A program made the translations under genes and the position numbers. Below, one piece after another: positions 17,707 to 28,023 of a stretch of DNA of 64,000 nucleotides. Source of the DNA: Deferribacterales bacterium UBA4806 (lineage in GTDB: Bacteria; Chrysiogenota; Deferribacteres; Deferribacterales; UBA228); the NCBI GenBank assembly GCA_002402635.1, contig DHGE01000048.1, positions 6,465 through 70,464 of the forward strand, given 5' to 3'. Position 1 is the stretch's first letter. Each line of letters begins with the position of its first letter. The notes under the pieces are model-generated. The model saw only the letters and a list, made by a program, of their open reading frames with translations, did no database searches and was not told the DNA's origin.

Positions 17707-20700
17707 CTATACTACAGAAAGGTCTTCTTTCTTTAAAGAGTATATCCCAGAAACACCTGGTTCCTTCATTGTAATACCATAAATGTTATCTGATTCCAAC
17801 ATTGTATTATAATTATGACTAATTATAAAAAATTGCGTATCCGTTGATAAAGTTTTAACAATATGTAGAAATCTACCTATGTTTGCGTCATCTAGAGGAG
17901 CATCTACTTCATCTAAAAAGCAAAAGGGCGCTTTCCTATATAAGAAAAACGCAAACAAAAGAGCACATGACATTAACGCCTTTTCTCCACCTGAAAGTAA
18001 ATTCATATTTTGTAGTTTTTTTCCAGGAGGTTGTATATAAATTTCAATACCTGAATTTAATAAATCTTCTTCCTTTAATACTTTTATATCTGCAGATCCT
18101 CCATTAAAAAGTATTTTAACTACTTTTTTAAAGTTTTCTTTAACCTCATGAAAGGTGTTGTTAAATCTATTGATAGATTCTTTATCAAAGTTATATATCA
18201 TTTCAGTTATTTTTTCCATTGCACCTTCTAGATCTTTAATTTGATTTTTTAAAAATAATGAGCGATCTTCTAATTTCTTATATTCAATTTCGGCACCCAT
18301 ATTGATAGGCCCTAAATTATTAATCTCCGCTTCAATATTTAATAACTTTTCGTTAAGTTCTTTTAGATTTTCATTCTTATAATAATTACTAAATTCATCA
18401 TTAATACTAATATTATAAAGCTGCATATATTGTATCTCTAAATTATCTTTATCACTTAATAACTTAGCCTCATTAATTAGATACTTATTATATTTCATTT
18501 CTAATTCTTTAATATCACAATTGAATTTATCAATTTGTGTTTTTATTTCTTTAATATTAGAATTTAAATCTTCTATTTCTAGCATTATATTATTGTTATA
18601 TTCATTGATAGATTCATTGTTTTTTTTCAAAACTACTATCTTTTCTTCTATTTCAACTAACAACTTTTCAGACTCTATTAATAACTCATCATATTTTCTT
18701 AATTTATTTTCCAGTTCATACTGTTCGTTTGATAACTTATCAATATTGATCTTGTTTTCATTGTACATTTTATCTGATATTTCAAGTTCTTTACTAATTT
18801 CTCTATATTTTATTGTTAAATTCATTAATATATCATTTAAATCTATATATTCCTTGTTTATTTCATCAATATTAGACCTAATAGCTTTGTATTCATTATC
18901 TAAATCCAAAAGTAGTGAATTAGTATTGTTCTTATTGCTTATTTCTTTTTCGATTAATAATCTGTAATTTGTTAATTCACCAACTAATCTATTCTCGTCT
19001 TTTTCAACTGTTGTGTAACGTATTATCAATTTATTTATCTCTCTATCATAATTGCTTCTTTCATTTTTTAACTTTTCTAACATAATAGTTACTTCATTAA
19101 TTTGCTTTAAATCTTCTTGCAATGAACTCTCATTAACTTGTAATTTATTAGTTATATTATCTAAAAGTTTTTTTATACTACTAATCTCATTATCTACTTT
19201 TACTTTTTGCATTTCCAAGATTTTTAATTCTTCTTTATATTTCATTAAATTTTCTCTACTATCATTCATTTTTTTACCGATATAATAAAGTCCATTATAT
19301 ATAAGGTTTCTACTGATACTATTTACTGGATTCATCTTTATTTTGTTTAGAAATACTTCAAGCTCGTTTTCAAATATAAATTTAATTGGCCAATATTCTT
19401 TATCATACATATCAATTAAATCTTTTTTTATTTCATCTTTAAAAATAATAATATCTCCATAACAGATAACTTCAGATGTGTTCTTTAGTTCAATTCTATC
19501 AATTAATGTTGTAAATGGATATTGATCAATAAATTTCTTATATTCCTTTGATTCACCAATAATAGTTTGTTCTATTAAATTTTTTAGCAGGACACTTCTA
19601 TTTTCAAAATCTCGTTTAATATTATTCATATCATTTAACTTAGAACATTCTTTATCATAGGTACTTTTAATTTTATTAATCTCTATTTGCTTGTTATTAT
19701 ATTGGGTTTTTAAGTCTTGATATTTCTCATTTATATTACCTTCCCTGATCAAAATATCATTAATTCTATTTACATAATCATTCTTTTCGGTTTCAATATA
19801 CTCTTTTTCTTTTTTAATTCTCATTAGCTCTTTTTCTATATTTTTTACATATATGTCTTTCTCATAGAGGCTCTGATCAATCCTTTTTGCTTCATCCATA
19901 AGTTTATAAATCTTTTTATTAATCTCTTTTGCTTTGTTCTGTTTTTCGCTTATGCATTTACTTAAATCTCTTTGTTTGAAATCGAGTTTTTCTTTATTAT
20001 TTTTAATATCTAGGAATTCTGTATGTAATTTATCTAAACTATCTTTTAATAATCTTTGTTTTTCAATTTTTTCATTAAGTTCAACTTTTAATATCTTGAT
20101 TCTTTCTTTTATTTTAAAAGATTCTTCCTTATATAAAAAAATTTTTTCATCTGTTAGTTTTTTTTGATTCTTGTTTTTATCAATTTCATTTCTAATTATA
20201 TAAGATCTCTCTTTCATAACTTCATATTCTTTTTCTAAAGTGTTCAATTTACTTAGTTTCTCATTATACAATTTCAATAACATAGTATGCTCATTTTCAA
20301 CGGTTAATTTTCTCTCAAATAAAATCTTTTTAGCCTCTGATAATTTTCCCAACCCGTCTAGTATGTTCTTATAATTAATTGAAAATACCGTTTTATGAAT
20401 AATCTTTTTATCATTTACTAATTGTTTATATTTTTTTAATTCATCGATTTGTATAGTAAATAATTTTTTGTTTTCTTCCACTTCTATATATATATCTTTA
20501 ATTCTTTCTAAATTATTTTTTGTGTGTTCAAGTTTTTTTTGTGCTTCTTTTTTTTTATCTTTATAATTTATTATGCCAGAAAATTCTTCAAATATTTCTC
20601 TCAGCTCTTCTGGATCAGCTTGAACAATCTTATCAACTTTGCCCTGCTCGATTAAAATAATACTTTTATAGCTAACTCCAACATCATAGAAAAATTCCTT

Positions 20701-21081
20701 AATATCCTTTAATCTACAATTTTTATTATTTATATAATATTCTCTTTCGCCTGTCCTATAATATTTACGTGTAATTGAAATTTCAGAAAGAACTCCCCAC
20801 TTTTCAGATATAGCATCTTCTAAATCAGTTAATGTTAATGTTGCTGATGCAACGTTCGATGGTTCTCTAGTTTTAGAACCATTAAAAAGAATATCATCTA
20901 TATCCCCACCCCTTAATTCTTTAACATTTTGTTCACCCATTATCCATTTGATTGCATCAAGTATATTGCTCTTACCTGATCCGTTAGGACCTACAATACA
21001 TGAAATGCCTTTATTAAAAGAAATAATTTCTTTATCTGCGAAAGATTTAAATCCTTGCAGAGTTAAAGTTTTAATACGCAA
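17707..21081 (-). CDS. smc: Chromosome partition protein SMC
   Basis: SMC dimers with ScpA/ScpB organise and help segregate the chromosome. The 1124-residue protein has an N-terminal ATPase half with GPNGSGKSN (31-39), a long coiled coil, a hinge around 490-620, and a second coiled coil. The C-terminal half carries the ABC signature LLSGGEKALMSCALLFA and the Walker B FCFLDEVDAPLDD. Both coils are extremely rich in Lys, Glu, Asn and Ile, reflecting the AT-rich genome. It is followed by ftsY, a pairing seen in many bacteria. ScpA and ScpB are not in the window. Confidence 0.97.
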   Translation of the reverse strand: MRIKTLTLQGFKSFADKEIISFNKGISCIVGPNGSGKSNILDAIKWIMGEQNVKELRGGDIDDILFNGSKTREPSNVASATLTLTDLEDAISEKWGVLSEISITRKYYRTGEREYYINNKNCRLKDIKEFFYDVGVSYKSIILIEQGKVDKIVQADPEELREIFEEFSGIINYKDKKKEAQKKLEHTKNNLERIKDIYIEVEENKKLFTIQIDELKKYKQLVNDKKIIHKTVFSINYKNILDGLGKLSEAKKILFERKLTVENEHTMLLKLYNEKLSKLNTLEKEYEVMKERSYIIRNEIDKNKNQKKLTDEKIFLYKEESFKIKERIKILKVELNEKIEKQRLLKDSLDKLHTEFLDIKNNKEKLDFKQRDLSKCISEKQNKAKEINKKIYKLMDEAKRIDQSLYEKDIYVKNIEKELMRIKKEKEYIETEKNDYVNRINDILIREGNINEKYQDLKTQYNNKQIEINKIKSTYDKECSKLNDMNNIKRDFENRSVLLKNLIEQTIIGESKEYKKFIDQYPFTTLIDRIELKNTSEVICYGDIIIFKDEIKKDLIDMYDKEYWPIKFIFENELEVFLNKIKMNPVNSISRNLIYNGLYYIGKKMNDSRENLMKYKEELKILEMQKVKVDNEISSIKKLLDNITNKLQVNESSLQEDLKQINEVTIMLEKLKNERSNYDREINKLIIRYTTVEKDENRLVGELTNYRLLIEKEISNKNNTNSLLLDLDNEYKAIRSNIDEINKEYIDLNDILMNLTIKYREISKELEISDKMYNENKINIDKLSNEQYELENKLRKYDELLIESEKLLVEIEEKIVVLKKNNESINEYNNNIMLEIEDLNSNIKEIKTQIDKFNCDIKELEMKYNKYLINEAKLLSDKDNLEIQYMQLYNISINDEFSNYYKNENLKELNEKLLNIEAEINNLGPINMGAEIEYKKLEDRSLFLKNQIKDLEGAMEKITEMIYNFDKESINRFNNTFHEVKENFKKVVKILFNGGSADIKVLKEEDLLNSGIEIYIQPPGKKLQNMNLLSGGEKALMSCALLFAFFLYRKAPFCFLDEVDAPLDDANIGRFLHIVKTLSTDTQFFIISHNYNTMLESDNIYGITMKEPGVSGIYSLKKEDLSVV

Positions 21082-21087
21082 AAGAAA

Positions 21088-23751
21088 TTAACCTTTAATA
21101 AGTTCTCTTAAAGTATAAGGCAGAATTCCACCATGTTTATAATATTCCAGTTCTACATCAAGATTAATATCACAAATTACCTCGAATGTAATACTATACC
21201 CCTTCTCATTTTTTGCTTCTATTTTTAGAATACTGCCAGGTTGCAATGATTTCAACCCATATATAGCATATGTTTCACTACCTTCTAAATTATATGTTTT
21301 ATAATTTTCACCCTTTTTAAATCTAAGAGGAAGAACTCCCATACCTATTAAATTTGACCTATGTATTCTTTCAAAGGACTCCGCAATTACTGCTTTTACG
21401 CCTAATAGTGCTGTTCCCTTGGCAGCCCAGTCTCTAGATGAACCAGATCCATATTCTTTTCCTGCAATTATTATTAATGGGGTATTTTCTTTTCTATATT
21501 TTTCAGCTGCATCGTAAATAAATAGTTCTTCCTTTTCAGGAAATTTTATTGTATAACCTCCCTCTTTTGGAGCAACAAGTAAATTTTTAATTCTGACATT
21601 TCCAAAAGTTCCTCTAATCATAATATTGTGATTTCCTCTCCTTGAGCCATAAGAATTAAAATCTTCAACTTTAACACCCTTACTAAGTAAATATGTGCCA
21701 GCAGGATAATCAACGGCAATTCTACCAGCTGGAGAAATATGATCTGTTGTTACTGTATCACCTAATAATAATAAAACTCTTGCACCTGTAATATCATTAA
21801 TTGGTTGTGGATTGACATCAAAATTATCGAAATATGGTGGATTTTGAATATATGTTGAATTTTCATCCCATTTATAGGTCATAGATTTATCAATATCCAG
21901 AGAATTCCAGTAATCATCTCCTTTATGTATGACTGCATATTCATAATCAAACATTTTTCTATCTATTGACAATTCAACAAGTTTATTAATATCTGTTTCA
22001 GTTGGCCAGAGATCCTTCATAAAAACAGGTTCCCCATTAGGGGTAAATCCCACCGGTTCATTAAACAAATCTATATTAATTCTACCAGCCAGTGCAAAAA
22101 GAACTACCAACATTGGCGAAGCTAAAAAGTTAGTTTTAATTGAAGGGTGTATTCTTGCTTCGAAATTCCTGTTGCCTGATAACACTGACGCAGTTATTAA
22201 ATTATTTTTTATAATTTGATCTTCTATTTCTTTCCTTAATGGTCCACTATTGCCAATACACGTTGTACAGCCATAACCAACAATATGAAATTTTAATGCC
22301 TTCAGATAAGATAATAGCCCTGCTTTTTCAAGATAGTCAAAAACAACCTTAGAACCGGGAGCAAGTGATGTTTTAACATATGCTGGTACATTAAGGCCAT
22401 ATTCAATTGCTTTTTTCGCAATCAGCCCCGCACCAATCATAACGGAAGGATTTGAAGTATTAGTACAAGAGGTAATGGCAGCGATTACAATGCTACCATC
22501 TTTTAAGGTAATATTATTGCCATCTAAGTCAAAATTAACTGATTTAAGACCATTATCGTTTTTAATTTTCTTTAATATTGATGGAAATTCTTTTTTTAAA
22601 TTTTTTACATAGACTCTATCGTGTGGTCTAGAAGGCCCAGCTAGTGAAGGTTCAATCTTTGTTAGATCTACTTCTATAATGTCAGTATAATCAGGATCGG
22701 TTAGGCCACTATAAAAAAAACCTGCCTTTGTAGAATAAAGCTTGAGCAATTCACTTTCTTGTTTTCTCCCTGTTAATTCTAAATACTCTATTGTTCTTTC
22801 ATCAATTGGAAAAAAATCAACAGTTGCTCCATATTCAGGAGTCATATTAGAAATTGTTGCACGATCTGGCACACTTAGGTTTTTCAAAGCTGGTCCAAAA
22901 TACTCCACAAATTTACCAACAACACCATATTCTCTTAATATATGAGCTATATTTAATACTAAGTCAGTAGCTGTAACTCCTCTATTTAAAGAACCAACAA
23001 ACTTAACCCCTATGACATCAGGTATAGAAAAATAATACGGTAAACCCAACAATACTGCTTCTGCTTCTATCCCTCCAACTCCCCACCCAATTACTGACAA
23101 TCCATTTATCATAGGCGTATGCGAATCCGTTCCGAGTATAGTATCTGGGACTATAAATTTTTTGTTATTTAGTTTGACTATCTTTGCAACTTCAGCTAAA
23201 TGTTCTAAATTTACTTGATGGCAAATTCCAGCATTTGGAGGAACTATATTAAAATTCGCAAAACTATTTTGAGCCCATTTTAATAACTTATATCTTTCTA
23301 AATTTCTCTGATATTCTAATTGAACATTTTTATCTAATGAGTCATCTGTTCCATAATAATCTACTTGTATAGAGTGATCTATAACTAGATCTACGGTTAC
23401 AGAAGGATTTATTTTAGAAGGATTAATGTTTGATCTTTTACTTGCATCTCTCATAGAAGTTAGATCAACTACAGCTGGAACACCTGTAAAATCCTGCATT
23501 AGAACCCTTACAGGTTTATATGGTATTTCTTTATCTCTTATATCTTTTGCTTTCCAATGGATCAAATTCATAATATGCTCATCTTTTATATATTTATTAT
23601 CGTAGTTTCTCACAACATTTTCCAAAAGAATACGAATAGAAAATGGGAGTTTGTTCATATCAACGGACTCTTTAGCATACTTAAATATATTATAAAAATA
23701 ATATTCATTACCTCTAAATGTTATAGTGTCAATTAAATGTTGAACATTCAT
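21088..23751 (-). CDS. acnA: Aconitate hydratase A
   Basis: The enzyme interconverts citrate and isocitrate through cis-aconitate in the TCA cycle or its reductive form. The 887-residue protein shows the 4Fe-4S ligand regions (AITSCTNTSNPSVMIGAGL with the first cysteine, then GYGCTTCIGNSG with two more) and the AcnA/IRP-type N-terminus. It also has the C-terminal swivel domain with GKEYGSGSSRDWAAKG and the ESFERIHRSNLIGMGVLPL region. Length is normal for AcnA. It starts after a clear AGGAG-type site, 11 bases from the ptsI stop, and ends 6 bases before smc. Aerotolerance and regulation cannot be judged from the sequence. Confidence 0.97.
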   Translation of the reverse strand: MNVQHLIDTITFRGNEYYFYNIFKYAKESVDMNKLPFSIRILLENVVRNYDNKYIKDEHIMNLIHWKAKDIRDKEIPYKPVRVLMQDFTGVPAVVDLTSMRDASKRSNINPSKINPSVTVDLVIDHSIQVDYYGTDDSLDKNVQLEYQRNLERYKLLKWAQNSFANFNIVPPNAGICHQVNLEHLAEVAKIVKLNNKKFIVPDTILGTDSHTPMINGLSVIGWGVGGIEAEAVLLGLPYYFSIPDVIGVKFVGSLNRGVTATDLVLNIAHILREYGVVGKFVEYFGPALKNLSVPDRATISNMTPEYGATVDFFPIDERTIEYLELTGRKQESELLKLYSTKAGFFYSGLTDPDYTDIIEVDLTKIEPSLAGPSRPHDRVYVKNLKKEFPSILKKIKNDNGLKSVNFDLDGNNITLKDGSIVIAAITSCTNTSNPSVMIGAGLIAKKAIEYGLNVPAYVKTSLAPGSKVVFDYLEKAGLLSYLKALKFHIVGYGCTTCIGNSGPLRKEIEDQIIKNNLITASVLSGNRNFEARIHPSIKTNFLASPMLVVLFALAGRINIDLFNEPVGFTPNGEPVFMKDLWPTETDINKLVELSIDRKMFDYEYAVIHKGDDYWNSLDIDKSMTYKWDENSTYIQNPPYFDNFDVNPQPINDITGARVLLLLGDTVTTDHISPAGRIAVDYPAGTYLLSKGVKVEDFNSYGSRRGNHNIMIRGTFGNVRIKNLLVAPKEGGYTIKFPEKEELFIYDAAEKYRKENTPLIIIAGKEYGSGSSRDWAAKGTALLGVKAVIAESFERIHRSNLIGMGVLPLRFKKGENYKTYNLEGSETYAIYGLKSLQPGSILKIEAKNEKGYSITFEVICDINLDVELEYYKHGGILPYTLRELIKG

Positions 23752-23762
23752 TTTTTCCTCCT

Positions 23763-25508
23763 TTAATGGAAATATACATCTGAAGCGTTTTTTTCAATAA
23801 ATTTTGATAGTTCTTCTTCAGATTCTCTTGCAATTTTATTCTTTTTCAATTTTTTTATTAAGTTTTTACATTCCTTTATAGAAATTCTTCTAATAATCAT
23901 TTTCGCTCTAAGAAGATAAGCAGGAGACATGCTAAAATTCCTATAACCTAACCCTAATAATTCTGCAATATATTTTGGTTCACCAGCTATTTCTCCACAT
24001 ACGGTTACATTAATCTTATTTTTTTCTGCAGCTTTCAATATTTTTTCTAAAAGAATTAATATTGCCAAATGTGTCGGCCTGTATAAATATGATACATCTG
24101 CATTTCCTCTATCTATACCCAAAGTATATTGTATTAAGTCATTACTCCCCACACTAAAGAAATCAACCTCTTGAGCAGCTATATCAGCAATCAAAGCTAA
24201 CGATGGTATTTCAACCATAACTCCGATAGGTATATTATGTTTAAATGCTATTTTTTCTTGAATTAATTCTTTTTTTACTTTTTCAATGATTTCCTTCGTT
24301 AACCTTATTTCTTCAATACCAGAAATCATTGGCAACATCATACTTACTTCGCCAAAGGTAGCTGCTCTTAAAATTGCTCTTAATTGTTTTTTAAAAAAAT
24401 CTTCATGTCTCAATGAGTATCTTATAGCCCTCAAACCTAAAGCAGGATTTTTCTCTTTGTTATGTGGCAACAAATTACTTAATTTTTCTCCACCTAAGTC
24501 AAAGGTTCTAATAACTATAGGTTTATTGTTGTTTATCAATATTGCGTTTTTTAATATTTCAAATTGTTCTTCTTCACTAATATCTCCTTTAGCAAGATAC
24601 ATAAATTCTGTTCTATAAAGTCCAACACCTTTAGCATGATATTCGTTAGATAATTTTATTTCTTCGCTAATTTCAATATTTGAATACAAATTTACTTCAA
24701 CTCCATCTGAAGTTGTTACGGTTTCATCTTTTAACTTATCAAGTTCTTTAATATAACTAATATAGCGCTTTTCTTTATTTTTATAAATTTTTAAAGTTTC
24801 TCTATCAGGCCTAACAATAACTTTACCTTGGAAACCATCTAAGATTACCGTATCCCCATTATCTACATTTTCACATAAATCTGATACGCCAACAACTACA
24901 GGTATACCAAAGGATCTTGCCAATATAGAAGTATGAGAAGTTTTTGAGCCTCTTTCAGTCGCAAACCCCTTAATTTTCCTGTTTATTAACACTGTTGCAT
25001 CTGTCGGTGAAATATCATATGATATAACAATTTCATTTTCATTTATGCCATCTAATATTTTTTCCACATGGTTGCCAACCATCTCATTAATTAATTTCCT
25101 ACCTATATGTTCGAAGTCATAACTTCTCTCTTTAAAGTATCCATCATTGATATTTCTAAATGATTTTATTATTTTATTTATAACTATTGAAACTGCTAAT
25201 TCAGCATTCATTAATCTTTTCTCTATAAATTTTATAACTTCAGCAATAAATTTTTTATCTTCCAAGAACATTAAATAAACATCAAATATATATAATTGCT
25301 CAGTAGCCATAGATTGTTTAGAGGTTCTTTTAATAGACAGGAAATATTCTTTTGTATTTTTAAGAGCCTCATAAAATTTTTCTTTTTCTTTTTCAATATC
25401 AGATAATTTTATTTTATATCTTGGAACTTTTAGGGAATCCTTCACTAACAAAAATGCTTTTCCTATGACAATTCCTTCAGAAGAAGGTTGTCCAAGAAGC
25501 TCTATCAT
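23763..25508 (-). CDS. ptsI: PTS enzyme I (phosphoenolpyruvate-protein phosphotransferase)
   Basis: Enzyme I autophosphorylates from PEP and passes the phosphate to HPr. The 581-residue protein has the phospho-histidine H192 in GSKTSHTSILARSFGIP, a slight variant of the usual GGRTSHTAI. The PEP-binding TIM-barrel domain has GLYRTEFMYL, VGSNDLIQYTLGIDR and the catalytic VCGEIAGEP. It overlaps ptsH by 4 bases, so HPr and EI are translationally coupled. No N-terminal GAF domain is present, so this is the sugar-type EI, not PtsP. Upstream genes encode IIA-IID, HPr kinase and RapZ. Confidence 0.97.
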   Translation of the reverse strand: MIELLGQPSSEGIVIGKAFLLVKDSLKVPRYKIKLSDIEKEKEKFYEALKNTKEYFLSIKRTSKQSMATEQLYIFDVYLMFLEDKKFIAEVIKFIEKRLMNAELAVSIVINKIIKSFRNINDGYFKERSYDFEHIGRKLINEMVGNHVEKILDGINENEIVISYDISPTDATVLINRKIKGFATERGSKTSHTSILARSFGIPVVVGVSDLCENVDNGDTVILDGFQGKVIVRPDRETLKIYKNKEKRYISYIKELDKLKDETVTTSDGVEVNLYSNIEISEEIKLSNEYHAKGVGLYRTEFMYLAKGDISEEEQFEILKNAILINNNKPIVIRTFDLGGEKLSNLLPHNKEKNPALGLRAIRYSLRHEDFFKKQLRAILRAATFGEVSMMLPMISGIEEIRLTKEIIEKVKKELIQEKIAFKHNIPIGVMVEIPSLALIADIAAQEVDFFSVGSNDLIQYTLGIDRGNADVSYLYRPTHLAILILLEKILKAAEKNKINVTVCGEIAGEPKYIAELLGLGYRNFSMSPAYLLRAKMIIRRISIKECKNLIKKLKKNKIARESEEELSKFIEKNASDVYFH

Positions 25509-25780
25509 TTCTCTTCACCAAATTTATTTTCAACTAATAATTTCAAAACTTTAGTAGCCTCAGCAGAATCATCTCCCTTTGCGATAATCTCCAAAGTACT
25601 TCCTTTAGGAGCTGCAAGCATCATTAAACTCATTATACTTTTCCCTTCAGCTTTAATGCCATCTTTAATAACAATTATTTCTGAGTCAAATTTATTTGCT
25701 TCCTTAACAAATAAAGCAGCCGCTCTCGCATGCAAACCCAATTCATTTACAATAACTACATCAACCTTAGATTCATTCAT
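25505..25780 (-). CDS. ptsH: Phosphocarrier protein HPr
   Basis: HPr (91 residues) carries phosphate on H17 (ELGLHARAAA) from EI to IIA proteins. It also keeps a regulatory serine, S48, in EGKSIMSLMML, the site HPr kinase modifies. Since hprK lies 3 kb away in the same run, both modes are likely used. The gene overlaps ptsI by 4 bases and touches the IID gene (shared base 25780). Size and motifs are complete. Confidence 0.97.
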   Translation of the reverse strand: MNESKVDVVIVNELGLHARAAALFVKEANKFDSEIIVIKDGIKAEGKSIMSLMMLAAPKGSTLEIIAKGDDSAEATKVLKLLVENKFGEEK

Positions 25781-26523
25781 TAATAAACTCGTATCACCAT
25801 ATTAATTAACAATAAAGTTGTATAAAGCAACAAAGCAAGTGAAATATTTATCTTTTTTACAATTAATAACGTTAGCAAAAAGACAATTGCAAAAATCAGC
25901 AAAATACTCATGTTAAGATTCTGAACCTCGATTTTTAAAAGCATAGAAAGAAATATACCCATAGAAAATAAAATCACCACTTCACCAACTGTGTTCCATT
26001 TCGTAAATTTTATTTTATTAAACCACTCAATTGCATTTCTTCCATAATAATATCCTATATCAAAACCGTTGTATAAAAAATAAAAATGAAAAATATTAAA
26101 AAAAACAATATAGAATATTAAGCTTAAAAGTGGACTATAAAAAACAATAATTGCTGACAATACGAACGTTAAAGGTTTTAAAGTATGCCAAAAAAATCTA
26201 TCACCTAATGCTGACAACGCAGGTCCATAAATTTTTCTTGTGTAATTTGGATCAATATTATTTTTAAACTCTTTACACCATATGCCTAAAATAAAAGTTA
26301 TTAGGAAAGGGTTTGTGTTGAAATATCCTGTAGTTTTTCTTAGAAGCTCTTTTGCTATTCCAATTTTGTGTTTTGTATTGATGTAGTCTAATAAATAATA
26401 AAATCCAGTGCCTTGCATATTATCATAATTCCAATTCCCCTGATAAACTAAACTTTTAAGTAATAACTTAAACTTCTCTATTTTTTTTATTATACTATTA
26501 ACCATCCTATTAAAAATCCACAC
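25780..26523 (-). CDS. PTS mannose/sorbose-family IID component
   Basis: IID is one of the two membrane components of mannose-family phosphotransferase transporters. The 247-residue protein has the soluble N-terminal family pattern (QGNWNYDNMQGTGF, then YLLDYINT and FNTNPFL) and C-terminal hydrophobic segments, about four (residues ~110-245). The first ATG (26523) overlaps the IIC gene by 34 bases; a later methionine (M7 at 26505) would reduce this to 16. It is followed directly by ptsH. The sugar substrate cannot be assigned. Confidence 0.9.
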   Translation of the reverse strand: MWIFNRMVNSIIKKIEKFKLLLKSLVYQGNWNYDNMQGTGFYYLLDYINTKHKIGIAKELLRKTTGYFNTNPFLITFILGIWCKEFKNNIDPNYTRKIYGPALSALGDRFFWHTLKPLTFVLSAIIVFYSPLLSLIFYIVFFNIFHFYFLYNGFDIGYYYGRNAIEWFNKIKFTKWNTVGEVVILFSMGIFLSMLLKIEVQNLNMSILLIFAIVFLLTLLIVKKINISLALLLYTTLLLINMVIRVY

Positions 26524-27134
26524 AGTAAAAAGAAATATTTTTTATAACCAAATATTTCAAAATAATCTATAAAATATGCTGTAGCTACTGTTATTAAAAT
26601 ACATGCATAAAGTCCAATATTATAATCAGCTTCTAATGAAACAAAGTTTAGTAATATAATAAGCAATATAGCTCCAAGATTATATACAACTATTCCTTTA
26701 AGAAAGGATATAGCAATACCTAAAGATATTAAATAATTAGGCTTAAATGTAATGTGGTTTTCAACTTTGTTGTATAACACTCTATTAATTTTCCTCGTAT
26801 ATCCTTCAGCAAGAGTTGCAAAATACATTAAAACTAAACTTAATAAAACCATCAAAAGGAAGTTTAATGAATTATTAACACTACCAAAAGCAATTGCTAT
26901 AGAGGAACAATATGTTGCAAATGAGTCATCTTTTGGTATATGTGTACCTACTGGGATATCAATAACACCATATAATTCATAAAGTATTCCTGTTAGAATA
27001 ATCACACTACTGTTTTCAACAAACAAATAAAATATAAGTGAAATTACAATTGGTCTTGATATCATTAAATTTAAGGCATTATTTCTATCTATTGAAATAA
27101 TGCCTGTCAATAATATCAAAAATAAATAAATCAT
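26490..27134 (-). CDS. PTS mannose/sorbose-family IIC component
   Basis: A 214-residue, very hydrophobic protein with about six membrane segments. It contains the IIC-family signature around GILYELYGVIDIPVGTHIPK and DDSFATYCSSIAIAFG. IIC with IID forms the sugar channel of mannose-family PTS permeases. It is a little shorter than enteric ManY (about 265). Its ATG shares one base with the stop of the IIB gene. No specificity can be read from the sequence. Confidence 0.87.
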   Translation of the reverse strand: MIYLFLILLTGIISIDRNNALNLMISRPIVISLIFYLFVENSSVIILTGILYELYGVIDIPVGTHIPKDDSFATYCSSIAIAFGSVNNSLNFLLMVLLSLVLMYFATLAEGYTRKINRVLYNKVENHITFKPNYLISLGIAISFLKGIVVYNLGAILLIILLNFVSLEADYNIGLYACILITVATAYFIDYFEIFGYKKYFFLLCGFLIGWLIV

Positions 27135-27625
27135 TATTTCATTTCCTTTAAAAAGGTGTAAAAATTCTTTATCTCAATATTTGTATCCCATGGCAGTTTT
27201 TTTATATAAATATTATATTTTTCTCTTAATTCAGATAATTTTCGTAATTCTTCTAAATCTAAAAATACAGTGTCAGTTATTTCTATTTTATGCTCTCTTG
27301 AAGCGACACAACCAATATTGATATAAATTTTCTCAGTTATCAAGTCTCTTAAATCATATAAATCTTTTATATTTTCAAAAAGCACAAGTGTATGATTGTC
27401 AAATATTTCTCCACTGAAAAAAGTCCTAAATGTTTTCTTGTTAAATATTTCCAAATTACAATAATCTGGTAAGACACTATTATAAATAAGTTCTTGTAGA
27501 ACATCACCATATATCCTATCATTAACTATATATATATGACTAATTTTATAATACTTTATCCAACCTTCAATAACCTGACCATGAATAAGTCTATCATCAA
27601 CTCTAAATATGATTTTTTTTTGCAT
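27134..27625 (-). CDS. PTS mannose/sorbose-family IIB component
   Basis: This 163-residue cytoplasmic protein has the IIB signature RVDDRLIHGQVIEGW with phospho-histidine H15, the site that receives phosphate from IIA and donates it to the incoming sugar. It ends normally for a free-standing IIB. It overlaps the IIA gene by 23 bases and touches IIC. The four components IIA, IIB, IIC and IID are separate genes in the order A-B-C-D of transcription, followed by HPr and EI, so a whole PTS relay is encoded together. Confidence 0.93.
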   Translation of the reverse strand: MQKKIIFRVDDRLIHGQVIEGWIKYYKISHIYIVNDRIYGDVLQELIYNSVLPDYCNLEIFNKKTFRTFFSGEIFDNHTLVLFENIKDLYDLRDLITEKIYINIGCVASREHKIEITDTVFLDLEELRKLSELREKYNIYIKKLPWDTNIEIKNFYTFLKEMK

Positions 27626-28019
27626 GTCCTAGCAATTCCTTGGCAATTCTTATACTGCTTTTCCCTGCTTCTGCACAGGACTTACTAATTTCGCTAATAG
27701 ATTCACTTTCTTGCCTTAATGCAAATGCCTTTATTAACATTGGTAAGTTTACCCCTGTAATAACTTCTACATCTTCGTTCTTCAAATATGACATTGCAAT
27801 GTTAGATGGTGATCCTCCAAACATATCAGTAAAAATAATAATTCCATTCTCTTTACTGTTTTCTATAATTTTATCAAGCTCATCTGCAATATTTTGCAAT
27901 GAGGCACCAGTTTGCACAGTAATAATATAAACTCTATCTTGTTTTCCTATAATCATTTCACATGTTTTTAAAAGCTCTAAAGCTAAAGACCCGTGCGTTA
28001 TTATAATATATTCAATCAT
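27603..28019 (-). CDS. PTS mannose-family IIA component
   Basis: A 138-residue cytoplasmic protein with the mannose-family IIA layout. Phospho-histidine H9 is in IIITHGSLA, and FTDMFGGSPSN and EVITGVNLPML are the family's second and third landmarks. It takes phosphate from HPr and passes it to IIB. Rather than serving only transport, such proteins can act as sensors of PEP supply in Gram-negative bacteria. It lies 4 bases after rapZ. Confidence 0.93.
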   Translation of the reverse strand: MIEYIIITHGSLALELLKTCEMIIGKQDRVYIITVQTGASLQNIADELDKIIENSKENGIIIFTDMFGGSPSNIAMSYLKNEDVEVITGVNLPMLIKAFALRQESESISEISKSCAEAGKSSIRIAKELLGHAKKNHI

Positions 28020-28023
28020 TTTT